Origin: an uncultured bacterium
GTDB lineage: Bacteria; Bacteroidota; Bacteroidia; Bacteroidales; Paludibacteraceae
Direction of reading: 5' to 3'
Length of the DNA stretch: 22,485 nucleotides
Assembly: GCA_946183755.1 (NCBI GenBank)
Contig: CAMHCZ010000010.1
Coordinates: 1 to 22,485, forward strand
Shown here: in pieces, positions 1 through 6,595 of the stretch
Layout: each line of letters opens with the position of its first letter
Position numbering within the stretch: the stretch's first letter is position 1
Made by a program: the position numbers and the translations under genes
The notes under the pieces: model-generated
Databases searched by the model: none
What the model was told of the DNA's origin: nothing
What the model saw: the letters and a program-made list of their open reading frames with translations, nothing else

Positions 1-53
1 AGCGCACCTGCTTTGGGAGCAGGGGGTCCCAGGTTCGAATCCTGGTACCCCGA
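1..53 (+). tRNA. tRNA-Pro (anticodon TGG), 5' end cut off
   Basis: The 3' part of a tRNA is visible. The anticodon stem is 7-11 paired with 19-23 around the loop 12-18, which places anticodon TGG at 14-16 (reads CCA, proline). A five-base variable loop is followed by the T stem 29-33/41-45 around TTCGAAT. The 3' acceptor strand TACCCCG at 46-52 and discriminator A at 53 fit a partner beginning CGGGGTA upstream of the window. CCA is not encoded. The acceptor 5' strand and most of the D arm lie outside the window. Confidence 0.93.
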
Positions 54-58
54 CAGAG

Positions 59-94
59 AAAGCCTAAACGACGTAAGTTGTTTGGGCTTTTTTC
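59..94 (+). terminator. Intrinsic terminator after tRNA-Pro
   Basis: AGCCTAAAC (61-69) pairs with GTTTGGGCT (80-88), with one G-T wobble, and is followed directly by a run of T. It sits a few bases past the tRNA, so it most likely ends the tRNA transcript. Confidence 0.8.
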
Positions 95-103
95 TTATAT
101 TCG
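78..103 (+). promoter_or_regulatory. Possible promoter for the Nif3-like gene
   Basis: TATATTCG at 96-103 differs by one base from the Bacteroidales -7 box TAnnTTTG, and a TTG lies at 78-80 with a 15-base spacer, shorter than usual. It would start transcription near 107-112, just ahead of the ATG at 124. It overlaps the T-run of the tRNA terminator. The match is imperfect, so this is tentative. Confidence 0.3.
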
Positions 104-123
104 CACCGACTAAATCAATAAAA

Positions 124-1224
124 ATGAGCGTGAAAGTTAAAGACGTGTGCAGAGCTTTGGAGGAGCTGGCTCCGCTTGCTCTCCAGGAATCGTATGACAA
201 TGCGGGTCTGCTGTGCGGAGATGCGGAAATGGAAGTCAAATCCGCGCTTCTGGCTATTGATGTGACCGAGGATGTCGTGGACGAGGCAATAAGCAAAGGC
301 TGCAATATGATAATCTCGCATCATCCGCTGATATTCCGCGGACTTAAGAAAATCACAGGAAAGTCTTATGTGGAGCGGTGCGTGATTAAGGCGATAAAGA
401 ACGATATAGCGATTTATTCCAGCCACACGAATCTCGATAAGGCTGTCGGTGGCGTAAGTTTCAAGATGGCGGAAAAACTCGGACTGAAGGATGTCGAAGT
501 GCTATGCGCCGAGAGTGAAGCACTGTGCCAGATAGTGACATTCGTGCCACAGGATTACGCCGAAAAGGTGGCGAATGCAATGTTCGCAGCTGGCGGCGGT
601 TGCGTTGGCGGTTACGACGGCTGTAGTTATCGTGTGGAGGGTGTCGGGACGTTCAGAGCAGGCGAGGGGTGCAATCCGTTTGTCGGCGAGCTGGGCGAGA
701 TGCATTATGAGAAGGAAACGAGGATAGAAATGGTTGTGCGCGAAGCCGATGCGGAGAAAGTCCGTCAGGCGGCCCTGTCGGCGCATCCGTACGAGGAGCC
801 GGTCGTGGATGTGTATGCTTTAGTACAGAAGTCTAAGACGAGCGGTCTTGGCGTTGTTGGCATATTGGAAAAACCTATGTCAGAAATAGATGTGCTTAAA
901 CTGATAAAAGAGAAGTTTAAGTGTGCCGATGTCAGATTCAGTCCGTTACTTGGCAGAGAAGTGAGGAAGGTCGCTTTGTGTGGCGGCTCTGGTGCTGAAT
1001 TCATTACGCTTGCCATGTCAAAAGGCGCTGATATGTACGTCACTGCCGATTGCAAATATCATGAGTTTTTCAACGCCGAAGGCAAGGTCTTAGTCGCAGA
1101 TATAGGACATTTTGAATCAGAACAATTTACAAAAGAAATTTTTAAAGCATATTTGTCAGAAAAAATTCCTAATTTTGTGACCTATTATTCAGAAGTAAAT
1201 ACAAATCCAATTAATCATTTATAA
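124..1224 (+). CDS. Nif3/YbgI-like dinuclear metal center protein
   Basis: A 366-residue member of the NIF3 (DUF34) family, often annotated 'GTP cyclohydrolase 1 type 2 homolog'; the true substrate of the family is not settled. Probable metal ligands are visible: the His pair in ISHHPLIFRG (H66, H67), the Asp in SSHTNLD (D105), and H329 with E331/E333 in DIGHFESE. The length fits the long form with a PII/CutA-like domain inserted between the two Nif3 halves (about residues 130-235). ATG 124 is chosen because the family begins here; an in-frame ATG at 13 lies inside the tRNA and cannot be real. The next gene starts five bases after the stop, so the two are probably co-transcribed, a pairing I know from other Bacteroidetes. 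The last 130 bases are markedly AT-rich compared with the rest of the gene, though the reading frame stays intact. Confidence 0.93.
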   Translation: MSVKVKDVCRALEELAPLALQESYDNAGLLCGDAEMEVKSALLAIDVTEDVVDEAISKGCNMIISHHPLIFRGLKKITGKSYVERCVIKAIKNDIAIYSSHTNLDKAVGGVSFKMAEKLGLKDVEVLCAESEALCQIVTFVPQDYAEKVANAMFAAGGGCVGGYDGCSYRVEGVGTFRAGEGCNPFVGELGEMHYEKETRIEMVVREADAEKVRQAALSAHPYEEPVVDVYALVQKSKTSGLGVVGILEKPMSEIDVLKLIKEKFKCADVRFSPLLGREVRKVALCGGSGAEFITLAMSKGADMYVTADCKYHEFFNAEGKVLVADIGHFESEQFTKEIFKAYLSEKIPNFVTYYSEVNTNPINHL

Positions 1225-1229
1225 GACTA

Positions 1230-2063
1230 ATGGCACAGCAAAAAACAGAAAAGACTGTAGAAGACAAGCTTTTGGCGCTTCATAATCTGCAGGAGGTCGT
1301 TACTAAGATTGACCAAATCAGAACGCAGAGAGGTGAGCTTCCTTTGGAGGTTCAGGACTTGGAGGACGACATCGCAGGTTTGGCGACGAGAATTGAGAAA
1401 TACGACAAGGAAGTCGCTCTTCTCGAGGCTCGTATAAAGGAGTTCAAGCACCAGATAGAGGAAAACGCTGCGGTAATCGCAAAATATAAGGAACAGCAGA
1501 ACAACGTAAGCAATAACAGAGAGTTCGATTATCTCTCAAAGGAGATTGAGTATAAGGAACTTGAGGTGCAGTTCGCTGAGAAGAAAATCAAAGAGGCTAC
1601 TGCTGAAATAGCGCACAAGCAGGAGGAAGTAGCTGCTGCCAAGGCAACATTCGACGACAAGCAGGATGTCCTGAACCAAAAGAAGACCGAGCTCGAGGCT
1701 ATCATCAGCGAGACTAAGGCTGAGGAGGAAAAGCTCATGGGCGAGGCTCAGGAAATCGAGGGCACAATAGATGACGACAGACTTTTGAACGCGTTCAAGA
1801 GAATCAGAAGCAACGCAAGAAACGGATTGGCAGTCGTTGCCATCGACAGAGATGCTTGCGGCGGATGCTTCAGCAGGATCCCAGCGCAGAGACAGCTTGA
1901 CATACGCTCGAGAAAGAAGATCATCGTATGCGAGTTCTGCGGAAGAATCCTTGTTGACCCAGATCTTGGAAAGTCAGAGGCTGAAATAGAGGCAGAAAAG
2001 GCTGCAGAGAAGCCAGCTAAGAAGACTACAAGAAAGAAGGCTGCAAAGAAAGACGAAGAGTAA
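1230..2063 (+). CDS. Coiled-coil protein with C-terminal C4 zinc ribbon
   Basis: 277 residues. Residues about 15-175 are heptad-rich and strongly charged, a long helical hairpin. They are followed by a zinc-ribbon domain whose four cysteines are visible as C210/C213 and C234/C237 (ACGGCF and CEFCGR). The tail from about 245 is rich in Lys, Ala and Glu (KKTTRKKAAKK), probably disordered and nucleic-acid binding. This matches the 'C4-type zinc ribbon domain' (CT398-like) family; its biochemical role is not established. It is cytoplasmic, with no signal peptide or membrane segment. It follows the Nif3-like gene by five bases and is closed by a hairpin terminator, so the two form a small operon. 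Confidence 0.88.
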   Translation: MAQQKTEKTVEDKLLALHNLQEVVTKIDQIRTQRGELPLEVQDLEDDIAGLATRIEKYDKEVALLEARIKEFKHQIEENAAVIAKYKEQQNNVSNNREFDYLSKEIEYKELEVQFAEKKIKEATAEIAHKQEEVAAAKATFDDKQDVLNQKKTELEAIISETKAEEEKLMGEAQEIEGTIDDDRLLNAFKRIRSNARNGLAVVAIDRDACGGCFSRIPAQRQLDIRSRKKIIVCEFCGRILVDPDLGKSEAEIEAEKAAEKPAKKTTRKKAAKKDEE

Positions 2064-2077
2064 ATCTTACGTAAGAT
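2064..2077. repeat. 14-base perfect palindrome after the zinc-ribbon gene
   Basis: ATCTTACGTAAGAT begins at the base right after the stop codon and is a perfect self-complementary palindrome with no loop. It precedes the terminator hairpin. It could be an operator-like protein site or chance; nothing else in the window repeats it that I noticed. Confidence 0.5.
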
Positions 2078-2084
2078 AAATGTG

Positions 2085-2121
2085 ATCCGGCTTTTGATTT
2101 TCAAGGGCCGGATTTCTTTTA
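2085..2121 (+). terminator. Intrinsic terminator of the Nif3-like/zinc-ribbon operon
   Basis: ATCCGGC (2085-2091) pairs with GCCGGAT (2107-2113). The inner TTTTGA/TCAAGG also pair with two wobbles, giving a 13-bp stem with a three-base loop. The 3' side runs into TTTCTTTT. Confidence 0.85.
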
Positions 2122-2180
2122 TACATTATATAAATAAGAAAATTTCATATTCTTGCAGGAAGTCGGTGTGGACTGATGCC

Positions 2181-2208
2181 TTGTCTGTCCTGCTAAATGC
2201 TATATTTG
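2181..2208 (+). promoter_or_regulatory. Bacteroidales-type promoter for the alginate-lyase-like gene
   Basis: TTG at 2181-2183 and TATATTTG at 2201-2208 match the Bacteroidales -33/-7 consensus with a 17-base spacer. The expected transcription start is about 2212-2216, which coincides with the ATG at 2214, leaving almost no leader. Confidence 0.5.
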
Positions 2209-2213
2209 CGAGG

Positions 2214-3302
2214 ATGTTGAGAAACCTAATCTGCATATTATTTCCCATTTTGCTGTCTTTGCCGGCTGTCTGTGCTCAGAAGATTGCATTGGAGAAGTAT
2301 GGCTTGCGCAGGGAGAATGGAGTCATCGTCTTTGATGAGCTTGGCGAATCGCGGATTGTGGAGGCTGTCGGCAGACTGAAGAAGCGGAGCCTTTCTGTCG
2401 TTTACGATACGATGCGTATCGAGGGCGCTGATGTGCATGATTATATGAGTGTCGCTCCGTACTGGTTCGACAATGGCGAAGGCGTGTGGGAGCGGCGAGA
2501 CGGCGAGAGGAATCCCGACGTTGCGCGTTGGGAGGACAAAAAGGCGCTGAACAGAATGGTGGGCGACGTCAGTCTTTTGGCTCTGGCTGAAAGGCTGTAC
2601 ACGCAGAAGGACAATGGGCGTGAAGCGGCTATGGCGGCAGAACGGATGTCAGAAATCCTTAAGGCTTGGTTTGTGGATGAAGACACAAGGATGAATCCTA
2701 ACATGAAATACGCGCAGTTTATTCCCGGCAAGGGGCGCGAAGGCAAGGTCAGAGGCTCGGGTATCATTGAATTGCGTGGCATGATGGATGTCGTAGAGAG
2801 CATAGAACTGGTGGCTGATGACGACAGAATGAGCGAAGAGCTGCTTGCGGACTTGCGTATGTGGTTTGGCGAGATGCTTGAGTGGATGGTGAGTTCGCCG
2901 CAGGGGCAAAAGGAGAGAGCTGCGAAGAATAATCACGGGACATGGTATGCCGCACAGGTCCTTATGTATTCGCATTTCTGCGGCAGAGCGGATTTGTTGA
3001 TGCAAATGCAGAGTGAATTGAAGTCAAGGCTGATGGACCAGATAAGCGAGAATGGCGAACAGAAATATGAAATGGAACGTACCAAGTCGCTTTCCTATTG
3101 CTGTTTCAATATACTTGCTTACGAGTACTGCAAAGACGCATTGGCAAAGGAAGGTGTTGATGTGACCAAGTGGGAGGAGTGGCGTCGGTTGGAGACAGCT
3201 AAGAACGAGGTTCGTCCATACGCGGAAAACGGGGGCGTCGGATGGGGTGCGCAGCAGATAAAGCCTTTTGAGCAAAAGGAGTGGCGTGTGATTGATAGAT
3301 AG
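2214..3302 (+). CDS. Exported alginate-lyase-family protein (PL5-like fold)
   Basis: 362 residues from ATG 2214. That start is chosen because it yields a classical signal peptide: MLRNL, then a hydrophobic stretch ending in AVCA at about residue 21. The rest resembles the alginate_lyase domain (PF05426): SVAPYWFDNGEG (79-90), the RRDGERNPDV stretch, NNHGTWYAAQVL (239-250), whose Asn-His pair corresponds to the neutralising and catalytic residues of PL5 lyases, and a distal ERTKSLSYCCFN segment with Y296. The product is expected in the periplasm or on the surface and may cleave a uronate polysaccharide by beta-elimination. The substrate need not be alginate, because many Bacteroidales homologues have no known substrate. 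It has no susC/susD partners nearby, so it is not in an obvious polysaccharide-utilisation locus. No clear terminator follows it. Confidence 0.82.
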   Translation: MLRNLICILFPILLSLPAVCAQKIALEKYGLRRENGVIVFDELGESRIVEAVGRLKKRSLSVVYDTMRIEGADVHDYMSVAPYWFDNGEGVWERRDGERNPDVARWEDKKALNRMVGDVSLLALAERLYTQKDNGREAAMAAERMSEILKAWFVDEDTRMNPNMKYAQFIPGKGREGKVRGSGIIELRGMMDVVESIELVADDDRMSEELLADLRMWFGEMLEWMVSSPQGQKERAAKNNHGTWYAAQVLMYSHFCGRADLLMQMQSELKSRLMDQISENGEQKYEMERTKSLSYCCFNILAYEYCKDALAKEGVDVTKWEEWRRLETAKNEVRPYAENGGVGWGAQQIKPFEQKEWRVIDR

Positions 3303-3352
3303 GGCGATTTGATTAAATGCTCAATTAAAGTGGAATAAAAAGGCGATTTTGT

Positions 3353-3383
3353 TTTGCTGTATAAAAAAATAAGCATATCTTTG
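3353..3383 (+). promoter_or_regulatory. Promoter of the rpmB operon
   Basis: TTTG at 3353-3356 and TATCTTTG at 3376-3383, with a 19-base spacer, match the Bacteroidales -33/-7 consensus exactly. Transcription should begin at about 3387-3391, giving a leader of about 65 bases before rpmB. Confidence 0.8.
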
Positions 3384-3393
3384 CACCCTGTTA

Positions 3394-3415
3394 AAGCGGA
3401 CTATTGTGTCCGCTT
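3394..3415 (+). promoter_or_regulatory. Leader hairpin at the 5' end of the rpmB mRNA
   Basis: AAGCGGAC (3394-3401) pairs perfectly with GTCCGCTT (3408-3415) around a six-base loop. It starts only a few bases past the predicted transcription start and is not followed by a T-run, so it is not a terminator. It could stabilise the mRNA or be a binding site for a ribosomal protein; that role is inference. Confidence 0.55.
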
Positions 3416-3452
3416 GGTAAATGAAGAAATAATTAATTCAAAATAAGAAGAA

Positions 3453-3692
3453 ATGTCAAAGATTTGTCAGATTACCGGAAAGAAGGCGCAGAGAGGCAAT
3501 AATGTGTCTCATGCAAAGAATAGAACAAAGAGAACATTCGATTTGAACTTGTTCACAAAGAAGTTCTATTGGCCAGAGGCAGACGAGTGGATCACACTCA
3601 AGGTTTCAGCAGCAGGTTTGCGTACAATCAACAAGATTGGCTTGGACGCAGCTATCAGAAAGTCTGCTAAAAAAGGATATATATTCGAATAA
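3453..3692 (+). CDS. rpmB: 50S ribosomal protein bL28
   Basis: 79 residues, the normal length for bL28. The N-terminus MSKICQITGKKAQRGNNVSH is diagnostic, and the C-terminal LRTINKIGLDAAIRK helix matches the family. It is a component of the large ribosomal subunit. It is the first gene of a three-gene operon, preceded by a consensus promoter and a hairpin leader and followed after 18 bases by rpmG. This rpmB-rpmG pairing is widespread in bacteria. Confidence 0.97.
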   Translation: MSKICQITGKKAQRGNNVSHAKNRTKRTFDLNLFTKKFYWPEADEWITLKVSAAGLRTINKIGLDAAIRKSAKKGYIFE

Positions 3693-3693
3693 T

Positions 3694-3702
3694 AAAGGAG
3701 GG
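3694..3702 (+). promoter_or_regulatory. Strong Shine-Dalgarno sequence of rpmG
   Basis: AAAGGAGGG lies eight bases before the rpmG ATG. Most starts in this window lack such a motif, as is usual in this phylum, so this site stands out and fixes the rpmG start. Confidence 0.8.
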
Positions 3703-3710
3703 CACTAAAA

Positions 3711-3899
3711 ATGGCTAAAAAAGGAAAAGAGAATAGAGTACAAGTTATTTTGGAGTGTACTGAGATGAAGGAGAGCGGTCTGCCAGGAACAAGCCGTTAT
3801 ATCACTACAAAGAACAGAAAGAACACTCCTAACAGATTGGAGCTTAAGAAGTACAACCCAATCTTGAAGAAGTATACTCTCCACAAGGAAATCAAGTAA
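3711..3899 (+). CDS. rpmG: 50S ribosomal protein bL33
   Basis: 62 residues, typical of Bacteroidetes bL33. The segments VQVILECTEM, TSRYITTKNRKNTP and LKKYNPILKKYTLHKE are the family signatures. Only one cysteine (C16) is present in place of the two CxxC pairs, so this is the zinc-independent form. The start is fixed by a strong Shine-Dalgarno sequence eight bases upstream. It lies between rpmB and the DUF4295 gene in the same operon. Confidence 0.97.
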   Translation: MAKKGKENRVQVILECTEMKESGLPGTSRYITTKNRKNTPNRLELKKYNPILKKYTLHKEIK

Positions 3900-3923
3900 A
3901 AAACAAGTAAAAGATAAAGAGAC

Positions 3924-4076
3924 ATGGCAAAGAAAGTAGTTGCAACTCTCCAAAGCGGTGACGGAAGAACTTATTCAAAGGTCATCAAGATGGTAAAGTC
4001 ACCTAAGACTGGTGCTTATACATTCAAGGAAGAAATGGTTCCTAACGAGTCTGTAAAGGATTATTTTAAGAAGTAA
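3924..4076 (+). CDS. DUF4295 small ribosome-associated-type protein
   Basis: A 50-residue basic protein beginning MAKKVVATLQSGDGRTYSKV and ending in VKDYFKK. It matches the Bacteroidetes-specific DUF4295 family, whose gene typically lies directly after rpmG. Its position 24 bases downstream of rpmG, its size and its charge suggest a lineage-specific ribosomal or ribosome-associated protein; that role is inferred from context. It is followed by a strong terminator, so it closes the rpmB operon. Confidence 0.9.
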   Translation: MAKKVVATLQSGDGRTYSKVIKMVKSPKTGAYTFKEEMVPNESVKDYFKK

Positions 4077-4113
4077 GATTTAAGCCTTTTCGGCTGGTAA
4101 ATAGACAATAGAG

Positions 4114-4148
4114 AGTCCCTTATCTGTGAAGATAGGGGACTTTTTTTG
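4114..4148 (+). terminator. Intrinsic terminator of the rpmB-rpmG-DUF4295 operon
   Basis: AGTCCCTTATCT (4114-4125) pairs with AGATAGGGGACT (4130-4141), with one wobble, around a GTGA tetraloop (GNRA type). It is followed by seven T. The stem is 12 bp. Confidence 0.93.
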
Positions 4149-4204
4149 TGCTTTTGTTTACGGGTGTTTTTGATGAACTTATTTAGTATTCGCGCTTTAT
4201 TGTT

Positions 4205-4212
4205 TATATTTG
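4205..4212 (+). promoter_or_regulatory. -7 box of the ftsY promoter
   Basis: TATATTTG matches the Bacteroidales -7 consensus and lies downstream of the preceding terminator and 36 bases before the ftsY ATG. I see no good TTTG at the proper distance upstream; the region at about 4179-4186 is only T-rich. Confidence 0.5.
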
Positions 4213-4248
4213 TATTTTCAGACATTAGCATCGAAAATTAAACATAAT

Positions 4249-5202
4249 ATGGCATTCTTTGGACTGTTTGGCAAGAAAGATAGCGAGAGCAGGGAAGCTC
4301 TTGACAAAGGACTGGAAAAGACAAAAGCGAGTTTTGTCGAGAAACTGAAGCGCACCATTGTGGGGAAAAGCACAGTGGATGACGATGTTCTCGATAATCT
4401 GGAGGAGATGCTCATCACCTCGGATGTGGGAGTGGAGACTACGCTCAAGATAATAGACAGAATAAAGGATAGGGTAAAAAGAGATAAGTACGTGAACACG
4501 GACGAGCTGAACAAGGTTCTCCGTGAGGAAATTTGCGGAATAATGGCCGAGAACACCACGGCAGACATAGAAATGTCGTATGACGGCGAAAAGCCTTATG
4601 TCATAATGGTGGTCGGCGTGAATGGTGTTGGTAAGACTACTACCATAGGCAAGCTTGCGAATAAGTTCAAGAATCAGGGGCTCAAGGTTTATCTTGGCGC
4701 GGCTGATACATTCCGTGCCGCTGCAGTGGAGCAGCTGTGCATTTGGGGCGAGAGAATCGGTGTGCCGGTGATAAAGCAGGCGATGGGCGCCGACCCTGCG
4801 TCTGTGGCTTTCGATACATTGAGTTCTGCCAAGAAAAACGGCGCTGATGTAGTGATTATTGACACAGCCGGCCGTCTGCATAACAAGGTGAACTTGATGA
4901 ACGAGCTGACCAAGATAAAGAACGTGATGAAAAAGGTTGTGCCTGGCGCTCCAAACGACGTTATGCTCGTCTTGGACGGCTCTACAGGACAGAATGCCTT
5001 CGAGCAGGCTAAGCAGTTCTCCAAAGCCACAGAAATAACATCTCTGACGGTTACGAAACTCGACGGAACGGCAAAAGGCGGTGTCGTTCTGGGCATTTCC
5101 GACCAGTTCAGCATCCCTGTGAAGTACATCGGCCTTGGAGAGGGTGTTGATGATTTACGTTCTTTCGACAAGGAACTATTTGTGGAAAGTCTGTTGGGGT
5201 AG
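4249..5202 (+). CDS. ftsY: Signal recognition particle receptor FtsY
   Basis: 317 residues from ATG 4249 (MAFFGLFGKK), the usual short N-terminus of Bacteroidetes FtsY without a long acidic A domain. The NG GTPase is complete: N-domain helices at about 15-100, P-loop GVNGVGKT at 123-130, the DTFRAAAVEQL motif at 153-163, DTAGR at 205-209, TKLDGTAKGG at 269-278 and the C-terminal GLGEGVDDLRSFD. It docks the SRP-ribosome complex at the inner membrane for co-translational insertion. It follows the DUF4295 terminator with its own -7 box. rimO starts 18 bases after its stop, so the two are probably co-transcribed. Confidence 0.97.
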   Translation: MAFFGLFGKKDSESREALDKGLEKTKASFVEKLKRTIVGKSTVDDDVLDNLEEMLITSDVGVETTLKIIDRIKDRVKRDKYVNTDELNKVLREEICGIMAENTTADIEMSYDGEKPYVIMVVGVNGVGKTTTIGKLANKFKNQGLKVYLGAADTFRAAAVEQLCIWGERIGVPVIKQAMGADPASVAFDTLSSAKKNGADVVIIDTAGRLHNKVNLMNELTKIKNVMKKVVPGAPNDVMLVLDGSTGQNAFEQAKQFSKATEITSLTVTKLDGTAKGGVVLGISDQFSIPVKYIGLGEGVDDLRSFDKELFVESLLG

Positions 5203-5220
5203 TCTATAATAAAAAGAAAA

Positions 5221-6516
5221 ATGAAGGTTGACTTGATAACATTGGGATGCTCAAAGAACCTTGTGGATTCAGAGCAATTGATGGGGCGTCTTGAACTCAA
5301 CGGCTACGATGTGGAGCACGATCCGAAGGTTGCTGACGGTGAAATAGCCATAATAAACACTTGCGGATTCATACAAGACGCCAAGAAGGAGTCGATAGAC
5401 ACAATACTCGAATTTGCGGAACGACGCAAGTCTGGCGAACTGAAGAAGCTAATCGTGATGGGCTGTCTTTCGCAGAGGTATAAGAAAGTATTAGAGAAAG
5501 AAATTCCGGAAGTTGACAAGTTTTATGGCAAATTCGACTTCATGGATGTGATGAAGTATCTTGGTCGTGACACTGAGTATAACAGCAAGATGGGCGTAAG
5601 TCGCAGGATTACCACCCCAAAGCATTATGCTTACGTGAAGGTGTCCGAGGGGTGCAACAGAATGTGCTCGTACTGCGCTATTCCGTTAATAACAGGGCGG
5701 TATAAGTCGAGAGACATGCAGGAAATCGTCGATGAAGTGGAGTTTCTTGTGTCTCAGGGTGTAAAGGAGTTTCAGATTATAGCGCAGGACTTGTCGTATT
5801 ACGGCGAGGATAAGTACGGCGAGAATAAGTTGGCGGAGCTCGTAAGAAGACTGAGTGACGTGAACGGTGTGGAATGGTTGCGTCTGCACTATGCGTATCC
5901 GGCAGGTTTTCCCGATGAATTGCTGAAAGTGATGCGTGAGAGAGAGAATGTTTGCAAGTATCTGGATATCGCGCTTCAGCACATAAGCGACAACATGCTC
6001 GTTAAGATGAGGAGACACATAACCAAGGCGGAAACCTTGGATTTGCTGGCGAAGATAAGGTCGGAAGTGCCTGGCATACATATCAGAACGACACTTATGG
6101 TCGGGCATCCTGGGGAAACTTCCGATGATTTCGATGAATTGGTGGATTTCGTCAAGACGCAGCGTTTCGAGCGAATGGGTGCGTTCACATACTCGGATGA
6201 GGATGGGACTTATTCCAACGTGCATTACAATGATGATGTGCCTCCAGAGGTCAAAGACAAAAGACTTGACAAGATAATGGACTTGCAAAGCTTTATTTCT
6301 GAGGAAATTAACTCAAATAAGGTGGGCAAGGTGCTGAAGACTATAATAGACAGGAAGGAGGGCGATTATTACATCGGCCGCACACAGTTTGATTCTCCTG
6401 AAGTTGACCCGGAAGTGCTGGTGAAAAGCGATGCGAAACTTGTGGTTGGGGATTTCTACGATGTGAAGATAACAGGTGCTGAAACCTACGATTTATACGG
6501 AGAAATCGCGAAATAG
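5221..6516 (+). CDS. rimO: Ribosomal protein uS12 methylthiotransferase RimO
   Basis: 431 residues, full length. The N-terminal UPF0004 domain supplies C10 (TLGCSKN), C48 (NTCGF) and C82 (GCLSQRY) for the auxiliary cluster. The radical-SAM cluster is C145/C149/C152 in EGCNRMCSYCAIP. The C-terminal 65 residues form a TRAM domain. The RimO-type LGCSKNLVDSEQ start and the SYCAIPLITGRYKSR stretch favour RimO over the tRNA enzyme MiaB. It adds a methylthio group to an aspartate of uS12. It sits 18 bases after ftsY. No convincing terminator follows, so the HU genes may be partly read through from here. Confidence 0.96.
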   Translation: MKVDLITLGCSKNLVDSEQLMGRLELNGYDVEHDPKVADGEIAIINTCGFIQDAKKESIDTILEFAERRKSGELKKLIVMGCLSQRYKKVLEKEIPEVDKFYGKFDFMDVMKYLGRDTEYNSKMGVSRRITTPKHYAYVKVSEGCNRMCSYCAIPLITGRYKSRDMQEIVDEVEFLVSQGVKEFQIIAQDLSYYGEDKYGENKLAELVRRLSDVNGVEWLRLHYAYPAGFPDELLKVMRERENVCKYLDIALQHISDNMLVKMRRHITKAETLDLLAKIRSEVPGIHIRTTLMVGHPGETSDDFDELVDFVKTQRFERMGAFTYSDEDGTYSNVHYNDDVPPEVKDKRLDKIMDLQSFISEEINSNKVGKVLKTIIDRKEGDYYIGRTQFDSPEVDPEVLVKSDAKLVVGDFYDVKITGAETYDLYGEIAK

Positions 6517-6595
6517 ATAATTAAAAAGGGATAATCGACTTTGATATTTATCTCAAAAAGATTAACTTGCGTTTCGTTAATAAAATACAAAGACA

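Noticed and set aside
13..123. Extension of the Nif3-like frame upstream to an ATG at 13.
   Set aside because: This part lies inside tRNA-Pro and its terminator; the family N-terminus starts at ATG 124.
1..123. The tRNA 3' end as an attachment site of an integrated element.
   Set aside because: No integrase, no direct repeat of the tRNA end and no foreign genes follow; the neighbours are housekeeping genes.
2082..2213. Extension of the alginate-lyase-like frame upstream to an ATG at 2082.
   Set aside because: It would cover the terminator at 2085-2121 and the promoter at 2181-2208 and would bury the signal peptide 44 residues inside the protein.
6517..6595. A terminator or promoter in the gap between rimO and the HU gene.
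   Set aside because: Only short weak inverted repeats and no proper TAnnTTTG box were found, so I report neither.
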